Part shown: positions 10,080 through 18,803 of the stretch, piece after piece
Layout: each line of letters begins with the position of its first letter
Numbering within the stretch: the stretch's first letter is position 1
Assembly: GCF_003696345.1 (NCBI RefSeq)
Contig: NZ_RFLX01000008.1
Coordinates: forward strand, 124,001-188,000
Source: Teichococcus wenyumeiae
GTDB lineage: Bacteria > Pseudomonadota > Alphaproteobacteria > Acetobacterales > Acetobacteraceae
Direction: 5' to 3'
Length of the DNA: 64,000 nucleotides
Made by a program: the position numbers and the translations under genes
Notes under the pieces: generated by a model
What the model was told of the DNA's origin: nothing
Seen by the model: only the letters and a program-made list of their open reading frames with translations
Databases searched by the model: none

Positions 10080-11012
10080 ATGCGTTTATGGAGCGTTCCG
10101 TTCGTCGGCGCCGTTATGATGTTCATGAGTGGCGCCAGCCAGGCCGCTCCCCTCACCGCCGGCGAGATCCTGGGCAACTTCAACGCGGTGGTCTTCGGTG
10201 ACTTCACCAGCAATTCGGACGTGGAAGGGCGGGCCGCCATCGGTGGCAACATGACGGGCGGCGCCACCTTCTATAATCAGCCGCGCGGCGGCGCGGTGGC
10301 GGGCTATGGCGCGCTCAACGTCGCGGGCGATGTCTCGCCGGGCACATACAACGTGAACAACGGTGGCAGCGTCGTGGTGGGCGGCAGCAACGGCGGCCGC
10401 TTCAATCTCAATGGCGGCGGCACGCTGACCACCGGCACGGCGAATTTCGACGTGGCCGATTTCATGGCGCCGATGAGCGCGCTGGTGGAACAGCTCACCG
10501 GCCTGCAGGCCAACAGCAACATCGGTGCCGGCGACCTCAACAACGTCGCCTTCAACGCGGCGCCGGATGCCGCTGGCCTGGCGGTCTTCTCGACCAGCAC
10601 GGCGGCGCTGCAGAGCTTCCGCAACATCAACTTCAACCTGAACGGCGCCGACACCGTCATCGTCAATGTCAGCGGCAGCGTCTTCCTGGACACGGCCAAC
10701 TTCAACGCGGGCGCGGAGGTCAACCAGCGCGTCATCTGGAACTTCTACGAAGCGACGGTGCTGAACTTCGACCGCTTCTGGCACGGCTCGGTGCTGGCGC
10801 TGAACGCAGCCGTCACCAACAGCACGCCGATCGAGGGCACGCTGGTCGCCGCCTCCTTCAACGGCCGGGGCGAGCTGCATGACTACGGCTTCAAGGGCAC
10901 CCTGCCCCCGGCCGATCCGAGCGACCCTGTGCCGGTGCCGGAGCCCAGCTCGATGCTGCTGCTGGCGAGCGGCCTGATCGGCCTCGGCGTCGCGCGGCGC
11001 CGCCGCGCCTGA
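10080..11012 (+). CDS. Choice-of-anchor A family PEP-CTERM protein
   Basis: A 310-residue exported protein. It starts with a signal peptide (about residues 1-22, ending SGASQA-A), then a choice-of-anchor A domain with GEILGNFNAVVFGDF, a glycine/asparagine-rich beta region and IEGTLVAASFNGRGELHDYGFKG. It ends with a PEP-CTERM sorting signal: VPEPSS, a hydrophobic helix and RRRRA. In other bacteria this tail is recognised by exosortase and the protein is delivered to the outer surface, usually with exopolysaccharide. No exosortase gene is in the window. The ATG at 10080 has AAAAGG upstream and begins exactly at the signal peptide; the frame is open further upstream but crosses into the tRNA flank. 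Confidence 0.88.
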   Translation: MRLWSVPFVGAVMMFMSGASQAAPLTAGEILGNFNAVVFGDFTSNSDVEGRAAIGGNMTGGATFYNQPRGGAVAGYGALNVAGDVSPGTYNVNNGGSVVVGGSNGGRFNLNGGGTLTTGTANFDVADFMAPMSALVEQLTGLQANSNIGAGDLNNVAFNAAPDAAGLAVFSTSTAALQSFRNINFNLNGADTVIVNVSGSVFLDTANFNAGAEVNQRVIWNFYEATVLNFDRFWHGSVLALNAAVTNSTPIEGTLVAASFNGRGELHDYGFKGTLPPADPSDPVPVPEPSSMLLLASGLIGLGVARRRRA

Positions 11013-11024
11013 GGCGCGGAAAAG

Positions 11025-11049
11025 CGGGGCGGGCCGGAAGCCCGCCCCG
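11025..11049. terminator. Convergent hairpin between the PEP-CTERM gene and leuB
   Basis: A perfect 10-bp GC stem (CGGGGCGGGC with its complement) and loop CGGAA sits between two converging stops, with AAAA on its left side. It probably ends leuB transcription from the right, where the AAAA reads as a short U-run. Confidence 0.6.
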
Positions 11050-11054
11050 GAGCG

Positions 11055-12167
11055 TCAGGCGGCGAGCTTGTCCAGCTCCCGCAGCACCGCGTCGCCCATG
11101 ACGCTGGTGCCGACCCGGGCGGTGCCGGGGCCCATGATGTCGGCGGTGCGCAAGCCACCGGCCAGCACCTTCTCCACCGCCGTCTCGATCATCTTCGCGT
11201 CTTCCTCCATGCCGAAGGACCAGCGCAGCAGCATGGCGAGGGAGAGCATCTGCGCGCAGGGATTGGCGATGCCCTTGCCCGCGATATCCGGCGCCGAGCC
11301 ATGGATCGGCTCGTACAGCGCATTGCGGCGGCCGGAGGAATCCGGCGCCCCCAGCGTGGCGGAAGGCAGCATGCCGAGCGAGCCTGTCAGCGCCGCTGCC
11401 AGGTCCGACAGCACGTCGCCGAACAGGTTGCCGGCCAGGATGACGTCGAACTGCTTCGGCCGGTTGGCCAGCTGCATGGCGCAGTTGTCGGCATACATGT
11501 GGCTCAGCTCGACATCCGGGAACTCGTTCTTCCCGACCTCGCTGACCACGGCGCGCCAGAGGCGGCCGGACTGCATGACGTTCGCCTTTTCCACGCTGGT
11601 CAGGCGGTTGCTGCGCTTGCGGGCCAGGTCGAAGGCGACGCGGGCGACGCGGGCGATCTCGTCCTCGGTATAGACCTCGGTGTCGATGCCGCGGCGCTTG
11701 CCGTTCGGCATGGTCTCGACGCCGCGCGGCTCACCGAAATAGATGCCGCCGGTGGTCTCGCGCACGATCATCAGATCAAGGCCGCGCACCACATCGGGCT
11801 TCAGGCTGGAAGCATCCACCAGCGGGTCCAGCACCACGGCGGGGCGCAGGTTGGCGAAAAGGCCGAGCTCCTTGCGCAGGCGCAGGATGCCCAGCTCCGG
11901 ACGCTTCTCGAAGGGCAGGCTGTCCCACTTGGGGCCGCCGACCGAGCCGAAGAGCACGGCATCGGTGGCCAGCGCGCGCTCCACCGTCTCATCCGGGCAG
12001 GGGGAGCCGGTGGCCTCCAGCGCGGCGCCGCCGACCAGCCCTTCCTCCAGCGCGAAGCTCACATGGCGGCGGCGGTCCATCCAGTCGATGACGCGGCGCA
12101 CTTCGCGCATCACCTCGGGCCCGATGCCGTCACCGGGCAGAACCAGCAGCCTCTTGTTCGCAGTCAT
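11055..12167 (-). CDS. leuB: 3-isopropylmalate dehydrogenase
   Basis: A 370-residue NAD-dependent decarboxylating dehydrogenase for the third step of leucine synthesis, converting 3-isopropylmalate to the precursor of 4-methyl-2-oxopentanoate. Signatures: [10 protein letters not shown] at the N-terminus, [24 protein letters not shown], and the [24 protein letters not shown] metal/NAD region, closing with [18 protein letters not shown]. Length matches the family. The ATG at 12167 is the first codon of the conserved core. It lies 19 bases after leuD and is probably cotranscribed with leuC and leuD. A GC hairpin just beyond the stop looks like its terminator. Confidence 0.97.
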   Translation of the reverse strand: MTANKRLLVLPGDGIGPEVMREVRRVIDWMDRRRHVSFALEEGLVGGAALEATGSPCPDETVERALATDAVLFGSVGGPKWDSLPFEKRPELGILRLRKELGLFANLRPAVVLDPLVDASSLKPDVVRGLDLMIVRETTGGIYFGEPRGVETMPNGKRRGIDTEVYTEDEIARVARVAFDLARKRSNRLTSVEKANVMQSGRLWRAVVSEVGKNEFPDVELSHMYADNCAMQLANRPKQFDVILAGNLFGDVLSDLAAALTGSLGMLPSATLGAPDSSGRRNALYEPIHGSAPDIAGKGIANPCAQMLSLAMLLRWSFGMEEDAKMIETAVEKVLAGGLRTADIMGPGTARVGTSVMGDAVLRELDKLAA

Positions 12168-12186
12168 ATCGGTTCGCGCGTCCTTA

Positions 12187-12798
12187 TCAGCGGTAGAGCC
12201 AGGGCTGCGCGGCCTGCTGCCGCGCCTCGAAGCTGTCGATGGCCGTGCCGCGCTGCATGGTCTGGCCGATGTCATCCAGGCCGTTCAGCAGCAGGTGGCG
12301 GCGCAGCGGGTCAATCTCGAAGGGGATTTCCTCGCCATTCGGGCGCACGACCACCTGCCGCTCCAGGTCCACGGTGATGCGCGCATTCTCGCCCATCTTC
12401 GCGTCTTCCATCAGCGCGTCGCAGATCTCGCGCGGCAGCTTGATGGGCAGGATGCCGTTCTTGAAGCTGTTGCCGTGGAAGATATCGGCGAAGTCCGGCG
12501 CGATGACGCAGCGGATGCCGAAATCCAGCAGCGCCCAGGGCGCGTGCTCGCGCGAGGAACCGCAGCCGAAATTCTCATGCGCGATCAGGATCTCCGCATG
12601 GCGGTAAGGCTCCTGGTTCAGCACGAAATCCGGGTTCTCGCTGCCATCCTCCCTGTAGCGGAGATTGGCGAAGGCGGCCTTGCCCAGGCCCGTGCGCTGG
12701 ATGGTCTTGAGGAAGCGCGCGGGGATGATCTTGTCGGTATCGACATTCGCCATGGGCAGCGGCGCGGCGATACCGGTCAGGGTGGTGAAGGCATCCAT
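12187..12798 (-). CDS. leuD: 3-isopropylmalate dehydratase small subunit
   Basis: A 203-residue swivel-domain subunit that combines with LeuC to isomerise 2-isopropylmalate to 3-isopropylmalate. It has the family motifs [14 protein letters not shown] near residue 20 and [16 protein letters not shown] near 75, where the SSREH loop contributes to the substrate pocket. Length matches other proteobacterial LeuD proteins. It follows leuC with only three bases between stop and start, so translational coupling is likely and keeps the two subunits balanced. Confidence 0.97.
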   Translation of the reverse strand: MDAFTTLTGIAAPLPMANVDTDKIIPARFLKTIQRTGLGKAAFANLRYREDGSENPDFVLNQEPYRHAEILIAHENFGCGSSREHAPWALLDFGIRCVIAPDFADIFHGNSFKNGILPIKLPREICDALMEDAKMGENARITVDLERQVVVRPNGEEIPFEIDPLRRHLLLNGLDDIGQTMQRGTAIDSFEARQQAAQPWLYR

Positions 12799-12801
12799 GG
12801 T

Positions 12802-14220
12802 TCAGGCCATCTCCCGCACATCGGTCAGGTGCCCGGTGATGGCGGCGGCGGCGGCCATCGCGGGGCTCAGCAGGTGGGTGCGGCCGCCGGGACCCTGGCG
12901 GCCTTCGAAGTTGCGGTTGGAGGTCGAGGCGCAGCGCTGGCCCGGCGTCAGCTTGTCCGGGTTCATGCCCAGGCACATGGAGCAGCCGGCCTCACGCCAT
13001 TCGAAGCCGGCCTCCTTCAGCACGATGTCCAGCCCCTCGGCCTCGGCCGCATGCTTCACCAGGCCGGAGCCCGGCACCACCATGGCGCGCACGCCCGGGG
13101 CCACGGTCTTGCCGCGCACGATCTCGGCCGCCGCCCGGATATCCTCGATGCGGCTGTTGGTGCAGGAGCCGATGAAGACCACATCGACCTTCAGCTCGGT
13201 CAGCTTCTGGCCCGGCGTCAGGCCCATGTAATCGACCATGCGCTGCAGCTGCGCGCGGCGCGCCTCGTCCGCCGCCTCGGCCGGGTTGGGCACGGTGGCG
13301 GTGATGGGCAGCACGTCTTCGGGGCTGGTGCCCCAGGAGACCATGGGCACGATCTCGGAAGCGTCGAGCACCACTTCCTTGTCGAAATGCGCGCCTTCAT
13401 CCGAAGGCAGGCTCTGCCACCACTGGATGGCGCGCTCCAGCGCCTCGCCCTGCGGGGCGAAGGGGCGGCCCTTCACGTATTCGAAGGTGGTCTCGTCCGG
13501 CGCGATCATGCCGGCGCGGGCACCGGCCTCGATCGACATGTTGCAGACGGTGAAGCGCCCGGCCATGTCCAGCGCGCGGATCGCCTCGCCGGCATATTCG
13601 ATCACATGGCCGGTGCCGCCGGCGGTGCCGATCTTGCCGATGATGGCCAGCACGATGTCCTTGGCGGTGCAGCCCGCGGGCAGCTTGCCGTTCACCGTGA
13701 CGCGCATGTTCTTGGCGCGCTTCTGCAGCAGCGTCTGGGTGGCCAGCACATGCTCGACCTCGGAGGTGCCGATGCCGAAGGCCAGCGCGCCCATGGCGCC
13801 ATGGGTCGAGGTATGGCTGTCGCCGCAGACAATGGTCATGCCCGGCAGGGAAAGCCCCTGCTCCGGCCCCACGATATGCACGATGCCCTGCCGCGCGTCG
13901 GTCAGCGGGATATAGGGCACGTCGAACTCGGCGACGTTCTTCTCCAGCGTCTCGACCTGCAGCCGGCTCTCGGGGTCCTCGATCTGGCCGGTGTAGCGGC
14001 TGGCATCCGTGGCGATGTTGTGGTCGATCACCGCGACCGTGCCATCCAGGCGCCGCACCTTGCGGCCCGCCATGCGCAGGCCCTCGAAGGCCTGCGGGCT
14101 GGTCACCTCATGCACGAGGTGCCGGTCGATATAGAGAAGCGCGGTGCCGTCCGGGAGGGTCTCGACGACATGCGCGTCCCAGATCTTGTCGAACAGCGTA
14201 CGCGGCTTCGTGGCCGACAT
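12802..14220 (-). CDS. leuC: 3-isopropylmalate dehydratase large subunit
   Basis: A 472-residue aconitase-family [4Fe-4S] protein. Cluster cysteines are in [14 protein letters not shown] and the CSMCLGMN pair; other signatures are [36 protein letters not shown] and [21 protein letters not shown]. With LeuD it catalyses the second committed step of leucine synthesis. The ATG at 14220 is preferred because GAGG lies eight bases upstream; the in-frame ATG two codons earlier is too close to it. The leader contains a short cysteine-rich micro-frame whose stop overlaps this ribosome site (see findings). It is first in the leuCDB run. Confidence 0.97.
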   Translation of the reverse strand: MSATKPRTLFDKIWDAHVVETLPDGTALLYIDRHLVHEVTSPQAFEGLRMAGRKVRRLDGTVAVIDHNIATDASRYTGQIEDPESRLQVETLEKNVAEFDVPYIPLTDARQGIVHIVGPEQGLSLPGMTIVCGDSHTSTHGAMGALAFGIGTSEVEHVLATQTLLQKRAKNMRVTVNGKLPAGCTAKDIVLAIIGKIGTAGGTGHVIEYAGEAIRALDMAGRFTVCNMSIEAGARAGMIAPDETTFEYVKGRPFAPQGEALERAIQWWQSLPSDEGAHFDKEVVLDASEIVPMVSWGTSPEDVLPITATVPNPAEAADEARRAQLQRMVDYMGLTPGQKLTELKVDVVFIGSCTNSRIEDIRAAAEIVRGKTVAPGVRAMVVPGSGLVKHAAEAEGLDIVLKEAGFEWREAGCSMCLGMNPDKLTPGQRCASTSNRNFEGRQGPGGRTHLLSPAMAAAAAITGHLTDVREMA

Positions 14221-14409
14221 CGGCATTTCCTCAACAAACGAAACACAGGCACGCCACGGGCAGGCGGCGTGGTGCCAGGGAAGATAGGGTCCCGCACCGG
14301 GGCATTGAAGCACCGGCCTCGGGTGCCAGCCACCATGGCTGACGCGATCCTCCCCCGGGCACAGCACATAACTGTCGTGAAGCGCGCTGGAAAGGGTCTT
14401 AATCTTTCG

Positions 14410-14568
14410 TCAGATCGGATGCTGCGGCAAGGAGCCGAAAGCGTGACCATGCGGCAGCATGGCCCGCAGCGCCAGCCATTCCGGCGCGCCGTCCAGCCCC
14501 CGCACCAGGCGGCTGAGCTGGCTGTAGCCGGCGAAGAAATCCGGCTGGCCGTAGATATTCTGCGCCAT
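14410..14568 (-). pseudogene. Truncated SAM-dependent methyltransferase, N-terminal stub
   Basis: A 52-residue frame starting MAQNIYGQPDFFAGYSQLSR and continuing VRGLDGAPEWLALRAMLP before a stop. This is the N-terminal lid region of a common class I methyltransferase family, in which FFAGYSQLxRSVxGLDGAPEW is followed by the VxDLGCGxG SAM-binding loop. That loop and everything after it are missing here. A G-rich ribosome site (GAGGGGAGG) precedes the ATG, so the stub may still be translated. It lies between the L19 terminator and leuC, inside an otherwise conserved housekeeping run. It cannot be an active methyltransferase. Confidence 0.68.
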
Positions 14569-14623
14569 CGCCTCCCCTCTCCCGGCTGGAGGGCAGTGCA
14601 GCGCAGGACCGCCAGAAACGCAA

Positions 14624-14645
14624 ACGCCGCCCCGGAGGGCGGCGT
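14624..14645 (-). terminator. Rho-independent terminator after rplS
   Basis: On the minus strand, ACGCCGCCC and GGGCGGCGT form a perfect 9-bp stem with a 4-base loop, followed by TTTGCGTTTC. It sits about 45 bases beyond the rplS stop and would end the ffh-to-rplS transcript before leuC. Confidence 0.72.
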
Positions 14646-14691
14646 CGCGAAAGGCAGCGGCAAGGCCGGGGAAGTGTCCCCGGCGCCGGCA

Positions 14692-15075
14692 TCAGCCCTG
14701 GGTCTTCTCCGCGCGCGCCACCACCTTCTCGGCGATGCGGGCGGACTTACCCGTGCGGCCACGCAGGTAGTACAGCTTCGCGCGGCGCACCTTGCCCCGG
14801 CGCAGCACGGCGATCTCGGCCACGTTGGGGGAATAGAGCGGGAAGACGCGCTCCACACCCTCACCGTAGGAGAGCTTGCGCACGGTGAAGTTGCTGTGCA
14901 GGCCCTTGTTGGAGCGCGCGATCACCACGCCCTCATAGGCCTGGGTGCGGGTGCGCTCGCCTTCCACGACCTTCACCATCACGCGGACGGTGTCGCCAGC
15001 GGCGAAGTCGGGCACGGCGCGGGCGGAGAGCAGACGGTCCTTCTGCTCGGCGTCGAACTGCTGCAGCAGGTTCAT
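14692..15075 (-). CDS. rplS: 50S ribosomal protein L19
   Basis: A 127-residue large-subunit protein located at the 30S-50S interface. The family core is clear: [52 protein letters not shown] and [19 protein letters not shown]. The short alanine/lysine-rich tail is typical of alphaproteobacterial forms. It is last in the ffh-rpsP-rimM-trmD-rplS run, 27 bases after trmD, the usual position for this gene, and is followed by a strong terminator. Confidence 0.98.
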   Translation of the reverse strand: MNLLQQFDAEQKDRLLSARAVPDFAAGDTVRVMVKVVEGERTRTQAYEGVVIARSNKGLHSNFTVRKLSYGEGVERVFPLYSPNVAEIAVLRRGKVRRAKLYYLRGRTGKSARIAEKVVARAEKTQG

Positions 15076-15102
15076 GGGTTCAGTCCTTCGACAAAAACGC
15101 GT

Positions 15103-15822
15103 TCAGTTTGAAAGAGCCCCCGCCGGGGTGCGGCGCGACCAGAGATCCGGCCGCCGCTCGCGCGTCGCCGCCTCCGCCATGCCACGGCGCCAGCGCGCCA
15201 CCTCGGCGTGGTGGCCGGAAAGCAGGACATCGGGCACAGCCCGCCCATCCCACTCCGCCGGCCGCGTGTAATGCGGGTATTCCAGCAGCGGCGCGCCACC
15301 CGCGGAGAAGCTTTCCTCCTCCGCGCTCGTCGCCCCGCCCATCACACCCGGCAGCAGCCGCACGCAGGCATCCAGCAGCACCAGGGCCGCCGGCTCGCCT
15401 CCGCTCAGCACATAGTCGCCGACCGAGATCTCGCGCATGCCGCGCGCCTCGATCACCCGCTGGTCCAGCCCCTCGTAGCGGCCGCAGACCAGGATGATCC
15501 CCGGCCCCGCCACCAGCTCCCGCACCATCGCCTGGTCCAGCAGCCGCCCGCGGGGCGTCATGTAGACCAGGGGCCGCGCCACGCCATCGGCCAGCGCGGC
15601 GGCGCAGGCGGCATCCACCACGTCCGGCCGCATCACCATGCCGGCGCCGCCGCCGAAAGGCGTGTCGTCCACCGTGCGGTGCTTATCCGTCGCGAAGTCG
15701 CGGATCTGGAGGGTGTCCAGGCTCCACTTCCCCTCGCGCAGGGCGCGGCCGGCCAGGGAATGCCCCAGCGTGCCCGGGAACATTTCCGGAAACAGGGTCA
15801 GCGCGGTGGCGTGCCAGCTCAT
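15103..15822 (-). CDS. trmD: tRNA (guanine-N1)-methyltransferase
   Basis: A 239-residue SPOUT-fold enzyme that methylates G37 of tRNAs with a G36, including Leu, Pro and Arg CNN-reading tRNAs, preventing +1 frameshifting. Visible motifs: [34 protein letters not shown], and the knot region [15 protein letters not shown] followed by [15 protein letters not shown]. The tail [27 protein letters not shown] is the conserved substrate-binding end. The start overlaps the rimM stop by four bases (ATGA), so the two are probably translationally coupled. Confidence 0.98.
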   Translation of the reverse strand: MSWHATALTLFPEMFPGTLGHSLAGRALREGKWSLDTLQIRDFATDKHRTVDDTPFGGGAGMVMRPDVVDAACAAALADGVARPLVYMTPRGRLLDQAMVRELVAGPGIILVCGRYEGLDQRVIEARGMREISVGDYVLSGGEPAALVLLDACVRLLPGVMGGATSAEEESFSAGGAPLLEYPHYTRPAEWDGRAVPDVLLSGHHAEVARWRRGMAEAATRERRPDLWSRRTPAGALSN

Positions 15823-16430
15823 CCGACAACACCCCCGCGCGGCGGGCGCGGGTTGCCCCGGCGCGGCACGTCCTGGCGTCGCGGCAGCGCGTGGGCATCG
15901 TCGAGCACGTCCTCGGAAGGCGCGGTCTCGATCCCCTCGGGCAGCGCACCATCCTCGGGCGGCACCACCAGCAGCCAGCCTTCCGAGACCTTCACCTCCG
16001 GCACGGCGGCCCGGGTGAAGGGCACCAGCAGATCCTTGCCGCCATCGGTGACGATGGTGAGGAAGGCACCGGCGCCGAAATCCTCCACCGCCCGCACCTG
16101 ACCCAGATCCTGCCCGGCGGCATTCCGCGCGGAGAGGCCGATCAGGTCGGCGAGGTAGAATTCCTCCTCCTCCGGTGCCGGCAGGCGGTCGCGGTCCACG
16201 TAGAGGCGGGTACCGGTCAGCTTGGCCGCGACGTCACGGTCGGTGATGCCGTCGATGCGCGCCAGGCCGCCGGGCAGCCAATGCAGCACATATTCCTTGC
16301 CGCCCTCGTCCGAGAGCGGGCCATAGCCGGCGATATCCGCCGGCTCGGCGGTAAAGGACTGGACGCGGACAAGGCCCCGCACACCGTGCGGCCGTCCGAT
16401 CTCCCCCACCAGGATGCGCTGCTTGGCCAT
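15819..16430 (-). CDS. rimM: Ribosome maturation factor RimM
   Basis: A 203-residue 16S rRNA processing factor that helps assemble the 30S head around S19. It has the two-domain layout: an N-terminal barrel with [20 protein letters not shown], and a C-terminal PRC-barrel from about residue 100 with [11 protein letters not shown] and [12 protein letters not shown]. The acidic tail beyond about residue 175 is longer than in E. coli and low in sequence complexity, as in many alphaproteobacteria. It sits between rpsP and trmD, the classic arrangement, and overlaps trmD by four bases. Confidence 0.96.
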   Translation of the reverse strand: MAKQRILVGEIGRPHGVRGLVRVQSFTAEPADIAGYGPLSDEGGKEYVLHWLPGGLARIDGITDRDVAAKLTGTRLYVDRDRLPAPEEEEFYLADLIGLSARNAAGQDLGQVRAVEDFGAGAFLTIVTDGGKDLLVPFTRAAVPEVKVSEGWLLVVPPEDGALPEGIETAPSEDVLDDAHALPRRQDVPRRGNPRPPRGGVVG

Positions 16431-16461
16431 GGCGTCAGGCTGCTACCGAATGCCTGTTGCC

Positions 16462-16800
16462 TCAGGCCGCCGCGGCGGCGGCAGCGGCGCGCTCCTGCGC
16501 CTTCTTCTTCGGCGCGGACTGCTTCGGCTGCTCGCGGAACACCGGCATCGGCGCCAGCTCGGCCTTGCCGAGGAACTTGGCGACGCGGTCGGTGGCAACG
16601 GCGCCAACGCTCAGCCAGTGCTTGATGCGCTCGTCGAACAGGCGCACGCGCTCGGCATGGTCGGCCGGCAGCATCGGGTTGTAGCTGCCAACCTTCTCAA
16701 TGAAGCGGCCATCGCGCGGGGAGCGGCTGTCGGCCACCACGATGTGGTAATAGGGGCGCTTCTTGGCACCGGCGCGAGCGAGGCGGATCTTCAGGCCCAT
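16462..16800 (-). CDS. rpsP: 30S ribosomal protein S16
   Basis: A 112-residue small-subunit assembly protein. The core [20 protein letters not shown], then [20 protein letters not shown] and [19 protein letters not shown] are diagnostic. The alanine/lysine tail after about residue 85 extends beyond the E. coli protein and ends in a run of ten alanines, probably disordered. It lies 39 bases downstream of ffh and 31 upstream of rimM, so it belongs to the same transcript. Confidence 0.98.
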   Translation of the reverse strand: MGLKIRLARAGAKKRPYYHIVVADSRSPRDGRFIEKVGSYNPMLPADHAERVRLFDERIKHWLSVGAVATDRVAKFLGKAELAPMPVFREQPKQSAPKKKAQERAAAAAAAA

Positions 16801-16839
16801 AGTGTTTTCCAGTCTTCCAGTGTCGCTAAGGGTTGTTCA

Positions 16840-18231
16840 TCAGAAGGGGCGCTTGCCGCCCCCCATGCCAGGGAGCAGCGCGCCGAGACCGCCACGCATC
16901 AGGCCCTTCTGGCCGAGCTTGTTCATCCGCTTCATCATCGCGGACATGTCGTCAAACTGCTTCAGCAGCTTGTTGACTTCCTGGACGGTGACACCCGCGC
17001 CGGCGGCGATGCGCTTCTTGCGGGAGGCCTTCAGGATATCGGGGTTGCGGCGTTCCTTCTTCGTCATGGAGCCGATGATGGCGGCCTGACGCGTCAGGAT
17101 GCTGTTGTCGAGCTTGGACTCGTCGATCTGGTTCTTCAGCTTGCCGATGCCCGGCAGCATGCCCAGGATGCCCGAGAGCGAGCCCATCTTGCCGATCTGC
17201 TTGAGCTGCGAAGCATAGTCTTCCAGGTCGAACTGACCCTTCTGCATCTTCGCGGCCAGCTTCTCGGCCTCGTCGCGGTCGATGGTCTCGGCCGCCTTCT
17301 CCACCAGCGAGACGATGTCGCCCATGCCGAGGATGCGGCTGGCGATGCGGTCCGGGTGGAAATCCTCGAGCGCTTCCAGCTTCTCGCCGGCGCCCATCAG
17401 CTTGATCGGCGCGCCGGTGACGGCACGCATGGAGAGCGCGGCACCGCCGCGCGCATCGCCGTCGATGCGCGTCATGACGATGCCGGTGATGCCGACGCGC
17501 TCGTTGAAGGCGCGCGCGGTCTGCACCGCGTCCTGGCCGGTCATGGCATCGACCACCAGCAGGCTCTCGTGCGGCTTGGTGGCGGCCTTGACCTGCGCCA
17601 CCTCTTCCATCAGCGCCTCGTCGATCGAGAGGCGGCCGGCGGTGTCGAGGATGACGACGTCGTAAAGCTCGTTGCGCGCCACCTGCATGGCACGGGCGGC
17701 GATCTCCAGCGGCGTCTGGCCCTGGACGATCGGCAGGCTGGCGACGCCCGCCTGCTTCGCCAGCGTCTCCAGCTGCAGCTGCGCGGCGGGGCGGTGCACG
17801 TCGAGGCTGGCCAGCAGGACCTTCTTGCGGTCCCGCGTGCGCAGGCGCAGCGCGATCTTGCCGGAAGTGGTGGTCTTGCCCGAGCCCTGGAGGCCGACCA
17901 TCAGGATCGGCACCGGCGCCGCGGCCGCCAGGCTGATGCCCGGCGCCGCCGGCTCCACGCCCTCACCTCCGCCAAGTGCTTCCACCAGGCAGTCGTTGAC
18001 GATCTTGATGACCTGCTGGGCGGGGGAGACGGACTTGATGACATCCGAGCCCACGGCGCGCTCGCGCACCTTGGCCACGATGTCCTTCACCACCGGCAGC
18101 GCGACATCGGCTTCCAGCAGGGCGATGCGGACTTCCCGCGACGCCTCGGCCACGTCGGCTTCCGTCAGCGCGCCACGGCGGCGCAGCCTGTCGAAAACCC
18201 CGTTCAGCTTGCCGGACAAAGCCTCGAACAT
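16840..18231 (-). CDS. ffh: Signal recognition particle protein Ffh
   Basis: A 463-residue SRP54-type GTPase that binds signal sequences on nascent chains and delivers them, with 4.5S RNA, to FtsY at the membrane. N domain 1-85 (MFEALSGKLNGVFDRLRRRG), G domain about 90-295 with GLQGSGKTTTSGKIA, DVHRPAAQLQLETLA, DTAGRL and TRIDGDARGGAAL, and a methionine-rich M domain at the end with RKKRIAAGAGVTVQEVNKLLKQF and GLGALLPGM. The ATG at 18231 begins exactly at the N domain; the frame extends upstream without homology. It heads the ribosomal/tRNA-modification run. The 4.5S RNA gene is not in the window. Confidence 0.98.
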   Translation of the reverse strand: MFEALSGKLNGVFDRLRRRGALTEADVAEASREVRIALLEADVALPVVKDIVAKVRERAVGSDVIKSVSPAQQVIKIVNDCLVEALGGGEGVEPAAPGISLAAAAPVPILMVGLQGSGKTTTSGKIALRLRTRDRKKVLLASLDVHRPAAQLQLETLAKQAGVASLPIVQGQTPLEIAARAMQVARNELYDVVILDTAGRLSIDEALMEEVAQVKAATKPHESLLVVDAMTGQDAVQTARAFNERVGITGIVMTRIDGDARGGAALSMRAVTGAPIKLMGAGEKLEALEDFHPDRIASRILGMGDIVSLVEKAAETIDRDEAEKLAAKMQKGQFDLEDYASQLKQIGKMGSLSGILGMLPGIGKLKNQIDESKLDNSILTRQAAIIGSMTKKERRNPDILKASRKKRIAAGAGVTVQEVNKLLKQFDDMSAMMKRMNKLGQKGLMRGGLGALLPGMGGGKRPF

Positions 18232-18542
18232 CGTGGCCGCCGTTGCCCCTTCATGCGGATGCGTTGACACCCGCCCAAAACAAAACGCGCCGCTGCGCGA
18301 GTCTTCGCGGAGCGACGGAGCCGGGCACCTCATGCGCTCCGACCATTGAATACCCACCGGATAAACCGGAGGGCCGCACTGTGTAGCCGGACGGCACCCG
18401 CCGGGTCAAGATTGCAGAAGGTAACGCTCAGGCCACGGCCGCAACCCTGCCCTGCCCCCGCTGTTCTATCCCCAGAGCCGCGCCGAGGCGTGGCCGGATG
18501 GCAGTCCCGCCACCCACGAGCCAATCGAATGGAGGATCAGCC
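18232..18542. other. Divergent promoter region between ffh and csbD
   Basis: About 310 bases separate two divergent starts. On the minus strand it holds a plausible sigma-70-like promoter for ffh (18380-18409) and therefore a leader of roughly 140 bases. On the plus strand a strong GGAGG precedes csbD. No riboswitch or small RNA was recognised. Confidence 0.5.
18380..18409 (-). promoter_or_regulatory. Candidate housekeeping promoter for ffh operon
   Basis: Minus strand TTGACC (-35-like) and TACACA (-10-like) are separated by 18 bases, close to the alphaproteobacterial housekeeping pattern. It is the best such pair seen between the divergent starts. The assignment is by eye only. Confidence 0.38.
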
Positions 18543-18725
18543 ATGGACAAGAATCGCATCGACGGTGCCGCCAACCAGGTCAAGGGCGCCGTGAAGGAAG
18601 CCGCTGGCAAGGTGACCGGCAATACCAGCACCCAGGTCGAGGGCGCCGCGCAGAAGAACGCCGGCAAGGTCCAGAGCACGGTTGGTAAGGCCAAGGATGA
18701 TGTCCGCGACGCCGTCAAGTCCTGA
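18543..18725 (+). CDS. CsbD family stress protein
   Basis: A 60-residue, highly hydrophilic protein: MDKNRIDGAANQVKGAVKEA, then GKVTGNTSTQVEGAAQKNAGKVQ and a lysine/aspartate-rich end. This is the CsbD (YjbJ) family, abundant small proteins induced by general stress in many bacteria, of unknown biochemical function. GGAGG lies nine bases before the ATG. The next feature is a strong bidirectional terminator, so it is a single-gene transcript. Control by the general stress sigma factor is likely from the family but no clear promoter element was found. Confidence 0.9.
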   Translation: MDKNRIDGAANQVKGAVKEAAGKVTGNTSTQVEGAAQKNAGKVQSTVGKAKDDVRDAVKS

Positions 18726-18768
18726 CGCCGCGGCTTGCGTGACAGCCCTGGCCTGACGGCCAGGGTGG

Positions 18769-18803
18769 AAAGCCGCCCGGCAGCGATGCCGGGCGGCTTT
18801 TTC
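18769..18803. terminator. Bidirectional rho-independent terminator between csbD and kpsC
   Basis: A 14-bp perfect stem (AAAGCCGCCCGGCA and its complement) with loop GCGA, ending in TTTTT on the plus strand. It ends csbD; the A-run on the other side allows it to act also on the converging kpsC transcript. Confidence 0.85.

Noticed and set aside
14258-14409. Leucine-codon attenuator leader upstream of leuC
   Set aside because: No short frame rich in leucine codons is present; only imperfect hairpins near 14250-14275 were seen.
11743-15111. A very long open frame (over 1,100 codons) on the plus strand across leuB-leuC-rplS
   Set aside because: It is antisense to well-conserved genes and has histidine/glutamine/glycine-rich composition typical of GC-rich shadow frames; no domain is recognisable.
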